Positions 1-7,965 of a stretch of DNA of 64,000 nucleotides are shown one piece after another. The stretch is from an uncultured Alistipes sp. (lineage in GTDB: Bacteria > Bacteroidota > Bacteroidia > Bacteroidales > Rikenellaceae). The stretch lies in assembly GCA_947623305.1 (NCBI GenBank), contig CANQGQ010000004.1:62001-126000 (forward strand). Direction: 5' to 3'. The translations under genes and the position numbers were made by a program. The notes below the pieces were generated by a model. The model saw only the letters and a list, made by a program, of their open reading frames with translations, was not told the origin of the DNA and searched no databases. How positions within the stretch are numbered: the first letter of the stretch is position 1; each line of letters begins with the position of its first letter.

Positions 1-1166
1 GCACCGACCGCCGTCAACGAATTTTTCAACTGTACCAGTTCACGGGGCGTTACCCGCGATGCCGCGACGCGCGACGCAATGCGTTCCAGATCGCCCACCA
101 ATTCAATCTGTTCGCGCACGGCAACAGCCAAATCGACATCGCTTGTGAAATGTTCCACTACATCCAACCGTTCGTCGATCTTTTCGGGGTCGCGCAACGG
201 CATGGCGATCCATCGTTTCAACAACCGACCGCCCATCGGGGTCAGCGTACGGTCGATCACATCGGCGAAACTGCACCGTTCGAGGCGAACAGCTCGAGGC
301 GAACAGCTCGAGGCGAACAGCTCGAGATTGCGAATGGTGAACTTATCGACCCATACGAACTCCTCCTGATCGATCCGCGCCAACGATTTGATATGGGCCG
401 TTTCGCGATGTTCCGTAAATTCAAGGTAATGGAGAATCGCTCCGGCCGCCGACAGACCGCTCGTGAAGTGGTCGACGCCGAATCCCTTGAGCGACTGTGT
501 GCCGAACTGCTTGCACAGTTTCTCCCGATCCACCTCCTCGGCAAAAACCCATTCGTCGAGTTTGTAGGTATAATACTGACCGCCGAACGCTTCGGAAAAG
601 CGGTCTTCGTAACCGCGCTGGAAAATGACCTCCTTGGGCCGAAGATTGGACAGCAATTTGTCGACATAACTATCGGAACCCTCGGCGACATAAAACTCGC
701 CGGTCGATATATCGAGAAACGCCACGCCCGTAAGCCGCTTGCCGAAAAAGACCGAAGCCAGATAGGTGTTCTCCTTGTTCGTCAGCATGTTGTTCTCCAT
801 GACGACCCCCGGCGTAACCAATTCGATAACCCCCCGTTTGACCAACCCTTTCACCGTTTTCGGATCCTCCAACTGTTCGCAGATGGCGACCCGTTCGCCG
901 GCCCGCAACAATTTGGGCAGGTAGGTGTCGATCGCATGATAAGGGAATCCGGCCAATTCGACATAGGATGCGGCCCCGTTGGCCCGTCGGGTCAACGTGA
1001 TGCCGAGAATGCCGCTGGTTTTGATGGCGTCCTCGCCGAACGTTTCGTAAAAATCGCCGACACGGAACAGCATCACCGCATCGGGATGAGCCGCTTTCAT
1101 CTTATAATACTGATCCATCAGCGGCGTTTCGCACTTTTTCTTCGGAGTTTTCTTCTCTTCGCTCAC
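1..1166 (-). CDS. mutS: DNA mismatch repair protein MutS, C-terminal part cut by window edge
   Basis: ATPase that recognises mismatches and small loops and starts methyl-independent repair with MutL. The visible 388 or so residues cover the N-terminal mismatch-binding domain (RVGDFYETFGEDA, holding the Phe-x-Glu mismatch wedge), the connector domain and the start of the core/lever domain (VIDRTLTPMGGRLLKRW). The ATPase domain lies beyond the left edge. The start is taken as GTG at 1166 because an in-frame TGA lies two codons upstream. A 14-bp tandem repeat at 280-326 sits inside the gene, about residues 281-296. The frame is open only because three whole copies are present. The family is certain; whether the protein is fully active with the inserted residues is not known. 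Confidence 0.95.
   Translation of the reverse strand, partial: MSEEKKTPKKKCETPLMDQYYKMKAAHPDAVMLFRVGDFYETFGEDAIKTSGILGITLTRRANGAASYVELAGFPYHAIDTYLPKLLRAGERVAICEQLEDPKTVKGLVKRGVIELVTPGVVMENNMLTNKENTYLASVFFGKRLTGVAFLDISTGEFYVAEGSDSYVDKLLSNLRPKEVIFQRGYEDRFSEAFGGQYYTYKLDEWVFAEEVDREKLCKQFGTQSLKGFGVDHFTSGLSAAGAILHYLEFTEHRETAHIKSLARIDQEEFVWVDKFTIRNLELFASSCSPRAVRLERCSFADVIDRTLTPMGGRLLKRWIAMPLRDPEKIDERLDVVEHFTSDVDLAVAVREQIELVGDLERIASRVAASRVTPRELVQLKNSLTAVG
280..326. repeat. 14-bp tandem repeat inside mutS (3.4 copies)
   Basis: The unit TCGAGGCGAACAGC occurs at 280-293, 294-307 and 308-321, followed by a 5-bp partial copy at 322-326. It encodes a stretch between the conserved segments TIRNLELF and FADVIDRTLTP of MutS. 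A 14-bp unit is not a multiple of three, so gain or loss of one copy would shift the frame. Confidence 0.97.
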
Positions 1167-1275
1167 GTTTCAAGGAGATTCAAATCTTCGGCACAGACGA
1201 CACACCCCATTCGAAATCGAAGGATGTTCGATTTCACAAAGCATATTCCGTCCGCCGAAGGGAACAATTTTACGA

Positions 1276-1283
1276 CAAAGATA
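1276..1283 (-). promoter_or_regulatory. Predicted -7 box for mutS
   Basis: On the minus strand this reads TATCTTTG, the Bacteroidetes -7 consensus TAnnTTTG. It would give a leader of about 105 nt before the GTG start of mutS. No clear -33 TTTG was seen at the usual distance. Confidence 0.5.
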
Positions 1284-1430
1284 GCGGTTTTTTCGGGTGT
1301 CGGCAATGACCGAAGTGCATTTTTTTCGGATTTTTCGGCCTTTGCAGACCGGCCGAATCAGCGTGAACAAGATTTTTCTATCCATCCTATACCGACGGTC
1401 GTGTGGGCTCGATTTCTTTCGGCATCCCAA

Positions 1431-1500
1431 CTGAAGCCCCCGCCAAGGCGGGGGTTTAGGGGTGGGTCAAATCTGCTTACGCCGCCTATGGCGGCGAGCA
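1431..1500 (-). repeat. REP-like two-hairpin repeat, copy A
   Basis: It holds a GC-rich hairpin (CCCCCGCCAAGGCGGGGG), a GGGTGGGTCAAA linker and a second hairpin (GCCGCC-tat-GGCGGC). The same architecture occurs at 34441-34510 and 44261-44327 in the opposite orientation. It fills most of the gap between the glycosylase gene and mutS. Apart from the mutS promoter box, I see nothing else in 1167-1561. Confidence 0.85.
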
Positions 1501-1561
1501 CCGACGGATGGATAAAGACAACCGGAAAAAATCGTGGGGAGACAATAATCCGCACGAATAA

Positions 1562-2137
1562 CTACAAAATTCCGTTCTCCGTAAAGACTTTCCGATAATA
1601 CTCCGACTTCCATTCGATCGAACGCGGATAGGCCCGCGACGATGAGGGCATCCGCCAGATTTTCAACGGACGTCCGGCATAGACCGCCTCGGCGAATCCG
1701 CCCACCGGCAACGCGGCGCAGCCGGTCGTCTGCTGCAATGTTTCGGCCGCTTTCTGGCCCGTGGCGACGATCGTGCGGCACGACGGGATCCGCGACAACA
1801 GCGCAGCCAGATCGGTCGGCCGCACCACTTGAAGAAAATTGTCCGAAGCATTGTTTTTCAAACGGACGACCTCTTCGGCCGTATCATAAAGCGCGATTCC
1901 CCGCTCGCGGCAAAACGCCTCGATCCTCCCGCGGTCGAACCGGCGACCGTCGAGCTGTAGAAAGTGCGATTTGTCGCCCGTAGCGAGATAACCCACGATC
2001 CGCCACATGTCGTTTTGCAAATTGGGGTAAAAGAACTCCATCGACCAACGCACGCGCTGGGGAGGGAAGCTGCCCAACATCAACAGGCGGGCGTCGGCAG
2101 GCAGAAAGGGCTGCAAAGGATGTCGTTCGCTATTCAT
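1562..2137 (-). CDS. Uracil-DNA glycosylase superfamily protein
   Basis: Likely removes deaminated bases (uracil or hypoxanthine) from DNA. The 191-residue protein has the N-terminal motif LGSFPP followed by EFFYPNLQNDMWRI, as in the mismatch-specific and hypoxanthine-type UDG branch, and a C-terminal PSSSRAYPRS segment in the place of motif 2. It overlaps the 3' end of the RecD-like helicase gene by 8 bp, so the two are probably co-transcribed, and mutS follows, making this a DNA-repair cluster. The exact UDG family and substrate are not decided by sequence alone. Confidence 0.82.
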   Translation of the reverse strand: MNSERHPLQPFLPADARLLMLGSFPPQRVRWSMEFFYPNLQNDMWRIVGYLATGDKSHFLQLDGRRFDRGRIEAFCRERGIALYDTAEEVVRLKNNASDNFLQVVRPTDLAALLSRIPSCRTIVATGQKAAETLQQTTGCAALPVGGFAEAVYAGRPLKIWRMPSSSRAYPRSIEWKSEYYRKVFTENGIL

Positions 2138-3545
2138 AGAACTGTTTGTCGAAATTCACTAAATAGAGTTTATCGGTGGCGCGCGTGAGAGCCGTGTAGA
2201 GCCACCGCATCATGTCGCGCGTCATAGGTTCGTCGCCGAACAGGCAACGGTCGACGAATACCGCCCGCCACTGTCCGCCCTGCGCCTTGTGGCAGGTTAC
2301 GGCATAGGAGAACTTCACCTGCACGGCATTGTAATGGGGGTTCTCGCGAATTTCCTCGAAGCGTTTCAGCTTGCTTTTGATGTCGAGATAATCCTTTTCG
2401 ACCTCGTAGAACAGGCGAGTGCTCTCCTCGCGCGTAAGCGACGGGGATTCCGAAGCGATCGTATCCAACAGAATTTTGCACTCCAATTCGGCATTGCCGT
2501 AATCGGGAAATTCGAGCACCACATTGGCGAAACGGAATCCGTAAAACTCCTCGAAACGCCGCAAACGCCGAATCCGAGCAATATCGCCGTTGGCCAAAAA
2601 GTTCATCGGGCAATCCTCCGTATGCTCCGAATAGTAGTAGTTGTTCTTGACCACCATCATCATGTCGCCGCTCTCGATTTCGCTCTCGGCGCACAGCACA
2701 TTGCGGCGGATTCCCTCGTTGTATCGGTTCGCACGTTTGTTGGAGCGGGTGATGACAATGGTTTCGTCGCGGCCGTAACGGTCGTAGCAGTCCTGCAACT
2801 TCTCCAAGAAATCAATTCCTTCGATCGCCTCGAAATCGGCGTATCCCATTTCGAAACGGGGAATCTCGAAGATGCCGTTCTCGAGCATGCACCGCACCAG
2901 CGTGGCATTGAACAGAATCCCCGACTGGGCCTCCTGCCGCACGACTTCGTCCAACGTCGTATAAACCACTTCGCCGAAACGCGACAGCGTAGCGACATCC
3001 AAAGCCGGACTGAAATCGGAGCCGACGGGCGGCAGCTGGGCGCTGTCGCCGACCAGAATCAACCGGCATTCGCGGCCGCTGCGGACATAGCGCACCAAAT
3101 CCTCCAACAAGGAGCCGTTCCCGAAGACCATGCCATCCGATACCCCATCCGGCAGCATCGACGCCTCGTCCACAATGAAAACCGCCCCCCGTTCGGCATT
3201 CTGATCGAGCGAAAATTGCTGTTCGTACGAAGCGTTCGTCCGCTGACGATAAATGCGTTTATGAATGGTATGGGCATCTTCGCCCGCATAACGGGCCAAC
3301 ACCTTCGCGGCACGACCCGTCGGAGCCAGCAGCACAGGCTTCATGCCGAGCACCTTCAGCGCACCCACCAAGGCGGCGATCAAGGTGGTTTTTCCGGTAC
3401 CCGCATGCCCGTTCAATACGAAAATCCGGTGAAAATCCTCATCCGCAAGGTATTCGGACAACTTTTCTATGATTTTTTTTTGTCCGGGGGTTGTTTCGAA
3501 ACAAAATTTAGCGTAAATTTGGGTCGCGATATAGGTATTGACCAT
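2130..3545 (-). CDS. RecD-like ATP-dependent DNA helicase (SF1)
   Basis: Superfamily 1 helicase of the short RecD/UvrD_C_2 type that is common in Bacteroidetes; not part of a RecBCD complex here. Walker A is GHAGTGKTT near residue 50, Walker B is VDEASML, and the C-terminal motif TCHKAQGGQW is the UvrD-C2 signature. A longer frame opens at 3578, but the ATG at 3545 (MVNTYIATQI) is preferred: it lies about 15 nt after the start point predicted from the -7 box at 3564-3571, and 3578 lies upstream of that box. The adjacent divergent gene begins at 3588. Role in repair or recombination is inferred. Confidence 0.88.
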   Translation of the reverse strand: MVNTYIATQIYAKFCFETTPGQKKIIEKLSEYLADEDFHRIFVLNGHAGTGKTTLIAALVGALKVLGMKPVLLAPTGRAAKVLARYAGEDAHTIHKRIYRQRTNASYEQQFSLDQNAERGAVFIVDEASMLPDGVSDGMVFGNGSLLEDLVRYVRSGRECRLILVGDSAQLPPVGSDFSPALDVATLSRFGEVVYTTLDEVVRQEAQSGILFNATLVRCMLENGIFEIPRFEMGYADFEAIEGIDFLEKLQDCYDRYGRDETIVITRSNKRANRYNEGIRRNVLCAESEIESGDMMMVVKNNYYYSEHTEDCPMNFLANGDIARIRRLRRFEEFYGFRFANVVLEFPDYGNAELECKILLDTIASESPSLTREESTRLFYEVEKDYLDIKSKLKRFEEIRENPHYNAVQVKFSYAVTCHKAQGGQWRAVFVDRCLFGDEPMTRDMMRWLYTALTRATDKLYLVNFDKQFYE

Positions 3546-3553
3546 ATTTTCGT

Positions 3554-3571
3554 AAAATTTGTACAAACTTA
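3554..3571. promoter_or_regulatory. Divergent promoter region, recD-like gene and unknown operon
   Basis: The minus strand reads TAAGTTTG at 3571-3564, matching TAnnTTTG, and points to the helicase gene. On the plus strand AAAATTTG at 3554-3561 is a one-mismatch -7 box pointing to the gene at 3588. Confidence 0.45.
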
Positions 3572-3587
3572 ATAACAAATATCAACA

Positions 3588-4226
3588 ATGGTAAAGAAAA
3601 TCGCACAAATCGTTCTCGCTGTGGTCATCGTAGGGCTCATCTACGTGATTTACCAGCAAATCTCCACGCCGATCCGGTTCGACAAGGAACTGGCGACCCG
3701 TCAGGCCGCCGTCATCGAACGCATCAAGGATATCCGTACGGCACAACGCGCATTCAAGTCGAAGTACATGCGCTTCACGGGCAATTTCGACTCGTTGGAG
3801 CAGTTCATCCTCAACGATACGCTCGAGCTCGAACGCAAACTCGTCGACGAATACGACTCCGTCGCTATGGCCCTGCTGAAAAAATCGGGGCGCAAAAACG
3901 TCGAGAAATTCAAGATCGCCGTCATTGATACCATTTTCTCGCCCAGAAAACTGACCGCTTCGCAGGTCAAGGAGTTGCGTTACATCCCGTTCTCCGATAA
4001 CAAGGAATACTATCTGGAAGCCGGCATCATCACGACCGAATCGAAAGTCGTCATTCCGGTCGTCGAGTGCCGGGCACCTTATAAAGAGTTCCTCGATACG
4101 GTCGCTTTCCACCAAGAGGTCGTCAACCTGATCGACGATCAGGAGAACAACTTCAACCGTTATGCCGGAGTGAAATTCGGCTCCATGGAAGCTGGCAACA
4201 ATGAAGCAGGCAACTGGGAGGATTGA
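3588..4226 (+). CDS. Conserved unknown protein with one N-terminal membrane anchor
   Basis: Not recognised. The 212-residue protein begins with a short basic N-terminus and one hydrophobic helix (about residues 5-22), followed by a charged, mainly helical soluble part. This is the topology of an inner-membrane-anchored periplasmic protein, and it recalls pilin-like or competence-type proteins without a clear cleavage motif. It is first in a tight cluster with a DUF3822 gene (overlap 26 bp) and rsmD (overlap 10 bp), so the three are almost surely one transcript. No catalytic motif is visible. Confidence 0.75.
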   Translation: MVKKIAQIVLAVVIVGLIYVIYQQISTPIRFDKELATRQAAVIERIKDIRTAQRAFKSKYMRFTGNFDSLEQFILNDTLELERKLVDEYDSVAMALLKKSGRKNVEKFKIAVIDTIFSPRKLTASQVKELRYIPFSDNKEYYLEAGIITTESKVVIPVVECRAPYKEFLDTVAFHQEVVNLIDDQENNFNRYAGVKFGSMEAGNNEAGNWED

Positions 4227-4818
4227 TCGCCGATCCGTTACCGACAACGTGTCCATTCAACTTGCGTTGGATGGACACTCTTTTTCCATTGTCGGCGGGC
4301 GGGGCATTCTGCCGGAAACAGCTGTATCGGTCGAAATCCTGACCGCTCGGACATTGCTGGTTCCGGAAGAGCTATTTGCGCCCGAGCATGCAACCGCATT
4401 GCTCGCCGCCGACGGAAAGGCTCCGTTGACCGGTGAAGAAACGATCTGCACGGTTCCGCAAAATGGCGTCGTAGCCGTTATGGCCGTACCCTCGCAAGCC
4501 CTGCAACAGCTGCATGAACAGTTCGACGAGGAGACTTCCTTGACATACACTACCCCGCTGCTGCTCGATCTGCATCCGACCAAGCCGACCGTCCTCCTGC
4601 AATGGATTGCCGGATACCTATATATAAAGATATACCATGCGGGACTCCGATTGGCCGAAGTGCTGCCCGCTCCGACCGAAGCGGATATACGCTACGCAAT
4701 CGAACGCCTCGGCACCGCTTTTCCTCTCAAACAATACGCCTTGCGGGTTGCAGGCCGCGAGACTCGTCGATTGGGCAAACTCGCAGGCAAACCGTTCAAG
4801 CAGGTCCGATGCGAATAA
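4201..4818 (+). CDS. DUF3822 family protein
   Basis: A 205-residue soluble protein resembling the DUF3822 family that sits next to rsmD in many Bacteroidetes. The family fold is thought to be related to actin-like ATPases of the type II secretion/pilus assembly kind, but no intact phosphate-binding motif is seen here. The start overlaps the end of the preceding gene and the gene runs 10 bp into rsmD, implying translational coupling. Function unknown. Confidence 0.72.
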   Translation: MKQATGRIDRRSVTDNVSIQLALDGHSFSIVGGRGILPETAVSVEILTARTLLVPEELFAPEHATALLAADGKAPLTGEETICTVPQNGVVAVMAVPSQALQQLHEQFDEETSLTYTTPLLLDLHPTKPTVLLQWIAGYLYIKIYHAGLRLAEVLPAPTEADIRYAIERLGTAFPLKQYALRVAGRETRRLGKLAGKPFKQVRCE

Positions 4819-5342
4819 TCAGCGGTAAATACAAAGGACGGGCGATCAACCCGCCTCACAATCTGCGGGCCCGTCCGACGACCGATTTCGCCAAAGAGAA
4901 TCTGTTCAACGTGTTGAACAATCTGGTCGATTTCGGAGCCTGCGACGTGCTCGACCTCTTTGCCGGTACGGGTTCCATCAGCTACGAATTCGCCTCGCGC
5001 GGCGCACGGAGCGTTACTTCGGTCGAGCTCAATCCCGTGCATTACAATTTCATCCGGCAAACAGCCGCACAGCTCGGACTGGAAAACTTTTATCCGGTAA
5101 AAGCGAATGTATTCCGTTATTTGACCGCTTGCCCGAAACAATTCGATCTGATTTTTTCGGATGCTCCTTACGATCTGCCGAACAGCGAAAACATCATTTC
5201 GGAGATATTCGCCCGCAATCTGTTGCGGCCGGAAGGGTTGTTCATTTTCGAGCACTCGAAGCGGATGGATTTTTCGGATCGACCTGAATTCTGGCAATTA
5301 AGGAGTTACGGGAGCGTCCAATTTTCTTTTTTCAAAAACTGA
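4809..5342 (+). CDS. rsmD: 16S rRNA (guanine(966)-N(2))-methyltransferase RsmD
   Basis: SAM-dependent enzyme that methylates G966 of 16S rRNA during 30S assembly. The 177-residue protein starts MRIISGKYKGR as usual, has the SAM-binding loop LDLFAGTGSISYEFASRGA, the acidic end of strand 2 (VELNPVH), and the catalytic motif DAPYDLP (a variant of DPPY). The frame extends further upstream, but the ATG at 4809 gives the family's normal N-terminus and a 10-bp overlap with the DUF3822 gene. The Asp-Ala-Pro-Tyr form of the motif is a small oddity also found in relatives. Confidence 0.93.
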   Translation: MRIISGKYKGRAINPPHNLRARPTTDFAKENLFNVLNNLVDFGACDVLDLFAGTGSISYEFASRGARSVTSVELNPVHYNFIRQTAAQLGLENFYPVKANVFRYLTACPKQFDLIFSDAPYDLPNSENIISEIFARNLLRPEGLFIFEHSKRMDFSDRPEFWQLRSYGSVQFSFFKN

Positions 5343-5350
5343 AAAAAAAG

Positions 5351-5381
5351 TTTGCAAATCGAGAAAATTGTACTACCTTTG
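5351..5381 (+). promoter_or_regulatory. Promoter of tRNA-Asp
   Basis: TTTG at 5351-5354, a spacer of exactly 19 bp, then TACCTTTG at 5374-5381. This is a perfect Bacteroidetes housekeeping promoter and lies about 40 bp ahead of the tRNA. Confidence 0.85.
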
Positions 5382-5420
5382 CAAACGCAATCGGGGAAAG
5401 AGTTCCCGAAACGATAGCAA

Positions 5421-5494
5421 GGTGCGTTAGTTCAGTCGGTTAGAATACATGCCTGTCACGCATGGGGTCACGAGTTCGAGTCTCGTACGCACCG
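5421..5494 (+). tRNA. tRNA-Asp (GTC)
   Basis: The acceptor stem GGTGCGT pairs with ACGCACC over 7 bp, the discriminator is G, the anticodon loop reads CTGTCAC giving anticodon GTC, and the T arm holds GTTCGAGTC. Length 74 nt without encoded CCA. Between the tRNA and the next promoter (5495-5626) I see nothing further. Confidence 0.97.
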
Positions 5495-5626
5495 CAAGGC
5501 AAAAAGAGTTTATAAATCAATCCATCAGGAGACGATTTGTAAATTTTTTTGCATTTATACATACGGACATAAAATCGAGACCTATCATTTTCTGCGGCCT
5601 CCTGTTCCACTTTTTAGAAAAATTAC

Positions 5627-5634
5627 TTACTTTT
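5627..5634 (+). promoter_or_regulatory. Predicted -7 box for the fimbrillin-like gene
   Basis: TACTTTTG fits TAnnTTTG and lies 35 bp ahead of the ATG, giving a leader of about 30 nt. The -33 region is T-rich without a clean TTTG. Confidence 0.5.
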
Positions 5635-5669
5635 GTGCCTCTTAAGTAAATATTTATTCTCGTTTATTT

Positions 5670-7070
5670 ATGAAGTTTTTCTATTCTTTCTTATTGCTCT
5701 CAACTCTTCTTACCGCAACGTGCTGCTCGGATGAACACCATGAACCGCAGGCAGCAGCACCGGAACTCCGAATCGCACCGGACATCCGCTCGAGAGCGAC
5801 CGATACCCATTTCGAAAATCCGGATGCCATCGGCGTAACCGTTCGCAAACAAGACGGATCGAACTATCTCGCCAACCAAAAATTCATTTACGACGGCAGT
5901 ACCTTTTCGGCTAACGGCGTGCAATGGTATCCGGAAACCGAGGGAACCTCGACCGTCATTGCCTACTATCCCTATGCGGAAACCGGACAACCCGGCTCTT
6001 TTACGGTGAAGACCGACCAACGAGGCACCGGATACACGCTTTCGGATCTGCTGGGAGCCACTAAGTCCAATGTGGAACCGACCTTCTCACCTGTCGAACT
6101 GACTTTCTATCACCTCCTTGCGAAAATCGACATCACAGTCGAACTCCCCGAAGGCGCCACCATCGAAAAAATCGAAATCAACGGGTTCATCCCGACAGTC
6201 GATGCGAATATCGAAGCACAAACCGTAGCTGTCGATGCGAACGCTGCGGCAACGGCGATAACGGCGCACGAAATCACGGCGAACAAGACCTACGATATCA
6301 TCCTTCCGCCCCAAAAGGCCCAGATGCAAATCAACGTCAAAACCAGTGCCGGTTACTCGAGCCAATCCTTCTCCAACGTCGTCCTGCTTCAAGGCAAACG
6401 GTACACCCTCCAACTGAAAATCTCCGAAACGCAAGACCACATCGAAGCCGAATTCACGGGCCAAATCCAGGATTGGGGCAGCGGCGGCGTCATCGAACAG
6501 GACATGGATGAAAACAAGACGATCATCACGGAACCGGTCGCTCCGGATCAAGGCCAGGAAGGTCAGGGCTTGACCTATGGAGGAGTAACCTATCCGACCC
6601 AAATCATCGCCGGACGAGAATGGATGGCCCAGAATCTGCGTTACATTCCGGAAAACGCAACCCACCCCACCGATTACAAGTATCCGGACGGCAAAGAAGA
6701 GTCGGCGGCAACCTTGGGAATCCTCTACACTTATTCGACCGCAAGGGCCGGAGCCGATCCCGTGTTGAACGATGAGTCGACGGTGCGCGGAATTTGTCCC
6801 GAAGGGTGGCGCCTTCCGAAAATCAATGAACTGGTCGACCTGGCGAAAACTACGGGCAGAGCGTTCTTCCAGGAGTCGGGATATATCGTGAGCAATGCCG
6901 AGGGATACGGATACTTTTCCGATCGCAACTATGTGATGAGTTCGACCAAGGAGAGCGCTGACCGGATATACTATCTTCGGGTCTGGAATATCGGTCAGAA
7001 ACTCATCGAGACGAAGAATCTTCCGACCGGAAACATCTTTGCGTCCATCCGCTGCGTGAAAGAACAATAA
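5670..7070 (+). CDS. Fimbrillin-family lipoprotein with C-terminal FISUMP domain
   Basis: Predicted surface lipoprotein of 466 residues. The N-terminus is a signal peptide ending in a lipobox region with Cys18/Cys19 (LTATCCSDEHHEP). Residues about 30-270 look like a FimA/Mfa-type fimbrillin domain with the usual pattern GVTVRKQDGSNY and a helix-rich HLLAKIDITVELP segment. From about residue 300 to the end it carries a FISUMP domain (GREWMAQNLRY, RGICPEGWRLP, FASIRCVKE). Such fusions resemble anchor or tip subunits of type V pili. The gene stands alone between its own promoter and a strong hairpin, so a partner major fimbrillin is not visible here. Confidence 0.85.
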   Translation: MKFFYSFLLLSTLLTATCCSDEHHEPQAAAPELRIAPDIRSRATDTHFENPDAIGVTVRKQDGSNYLANQKFIYDGSTFSANGVQWYPETEGTSTVIAYYPYAETGQPGSFTVKTDQRGTGYTLSDLLGATKSNVEPTFSPVELTFYHLLAKIDITVELPEGATIEKIEINGFIPTVDANIEAQTVAVDANAAATAITAHEITANKTYDIILPPQKAQMQINVKTSAGYSSQSFSNVVLLQGKRYTLQLKISETQDHIEAEFTGQIQDWGSGGVIEQDMDENKTIITEPVAPDQGQEGQGLTYGGVTYPTQIIAGREWMAQNLRYIPENATHPTDYKYPDGKEESAATLGILYTYSTARAGADPVLNDESTVRGICPEGWRLPKINELVDLAKTTGRAFFQESGYIVSNAEGYGYFSDRNYVMSSTKESADRIYYLRVWNIGQKLIETKNLPTGNIFASIRCVKEQ

Positions 7071-7097
7071 CGCGATAAAACGGCGCTCCCAGCGACG

Positions 7098-7153
7098 GAA
7101 CAACCGCGAGGCCCCTATCCGAACATGTTCGGATAGGGGCCTCGCGGTTGTTC
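7098..7153. terminator. 56-bp perfect inverted repeat, probable terminator
   Basis: Two 28-bp arms are exactly complementary with no unpaired centre (centre GAACATGTTC). It follows the fimbrillin gene by 27 bp. There is no T tract, so factor-independent termination is plausible but not certain. Confidence 0.6.
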
Positions 7154-7318
7154 GATTCCGCACTGATTCCGTTATCGGAACGGACGGATGTTGGTTATTG
7201 CGTCTGAAATAACTGAAAAAAGCACAATTATCCTCCGGAAACCGTCGATTCCTCGCTCGATCGGGTTTTGGCACACGGATTGCGTCCCCCGCTGGAAGTA
7301 AACCAAAATCAACACAAA

Positions 7319-7894
7319 ATGAGAAAAACACTCCTCTCTATCGTCCTGCTCGCTTTCGCAACGACAGGCTTCATCGGTTGCTCGAAGTCCCGCGAATGGA
7401 ATCGCGAACAACGCAAAGAGATGCGCGAAGCCCTGCGCGACTACCGCCAGATGGTCTATCTCGACGACCTTACCGATGCCGAATTCGTCCTCTTCACGGA
7501 TGATGTAGCCGAAACGCTCGAAAATACCTATCCCGTCTACACGACCTTCGTCGCCATGCCGGGCATGTCGGATACCGTCGATGTCGTCGTGGTTACGACC
7601 ATCGTCGACGAACTCAATGCCGATGCACATAACATGCGCCACATCTACCCCTACAACTACCTCGTAGCGCAAGGCGTCCTGCCAGCGGGGTTGGATCATG
7701 GCCAGCAGCGTTCGTTCTACAAATGTTTCGCCAACAAAGTAAACACCAGCTACAACACCATGGCGCAGTTCTTCAATGCCGTACTGGCCGACACGACCGA
7801 CCATTCACAGATCCGTCAATTAGAGAGCCAATGCGCCAACGATCTTTTCGATTGGACGATCACCGAAGTAGACATCATCGAGACCAATAACTGA
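7319..7894 (+). CDS. Unknown lipoprotein
   Basis: A 191-residue predicted lipoprotein: signal peptide MRKTLLSIVLLAF followed by lipobox FIGC with Cys21. The mature part is helical and acidic with no motif that I recognise. A longer frame starts at 7268, but the ATG at 7319 begins the signal peptide. The gene is flanked by hairpins on both sides, so it is probably monocistronic. Bacteroidales often carry such small lipoproteins of unknown function. Confidence 0.8.
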   Translation: MRKTLLSIVLLAFATTGFIGCSKSREWNREQRKEMREALRDYRQMVYLDDLTDAEFVLFTDDVAETLENTYPVYTTFVAMPGMSDTVDVVVVTTIVDELNADAHNMRHIYPYNYLVAQGVLPAGLDHGQQRSFYKCFANKVNTSYNTMAQFFNAVLADTTDHSQIRQLESQCANDLFDWTITEVDIIETNN

Positions 7895-7918
7895 TTCGTT
7901 CCCGACGGAATCGAAAAG

Positions 7919-7949
7919 AGCTGCCTGCGAATACAGACAGCTTTTTTTC
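7919..7949. terminator. Intrinsic terminator
   Basis: AGCTG-c-CTG ... CAG-a-CAGCT followed by seven T. It lies between the convergent lipoprotein and lipid kinase genes. Confidence 0.85.
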
Positions 7950-7965
7950 ATTGCTGATTTTCCGT

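Noticed and set aside
150..1598. A 482-residue open frame on the plus strand across mutS
   Set aside because: It is the antisense of a certain MutS frame; its long length follows from codon bias in GC-rich DNA, and it has no recognisable domain.
3546..3578. Upstream start for the RecD-like gene
   Set aside because: Lies upstream of the predicted transcription start and of the normal homologous N-terminus.
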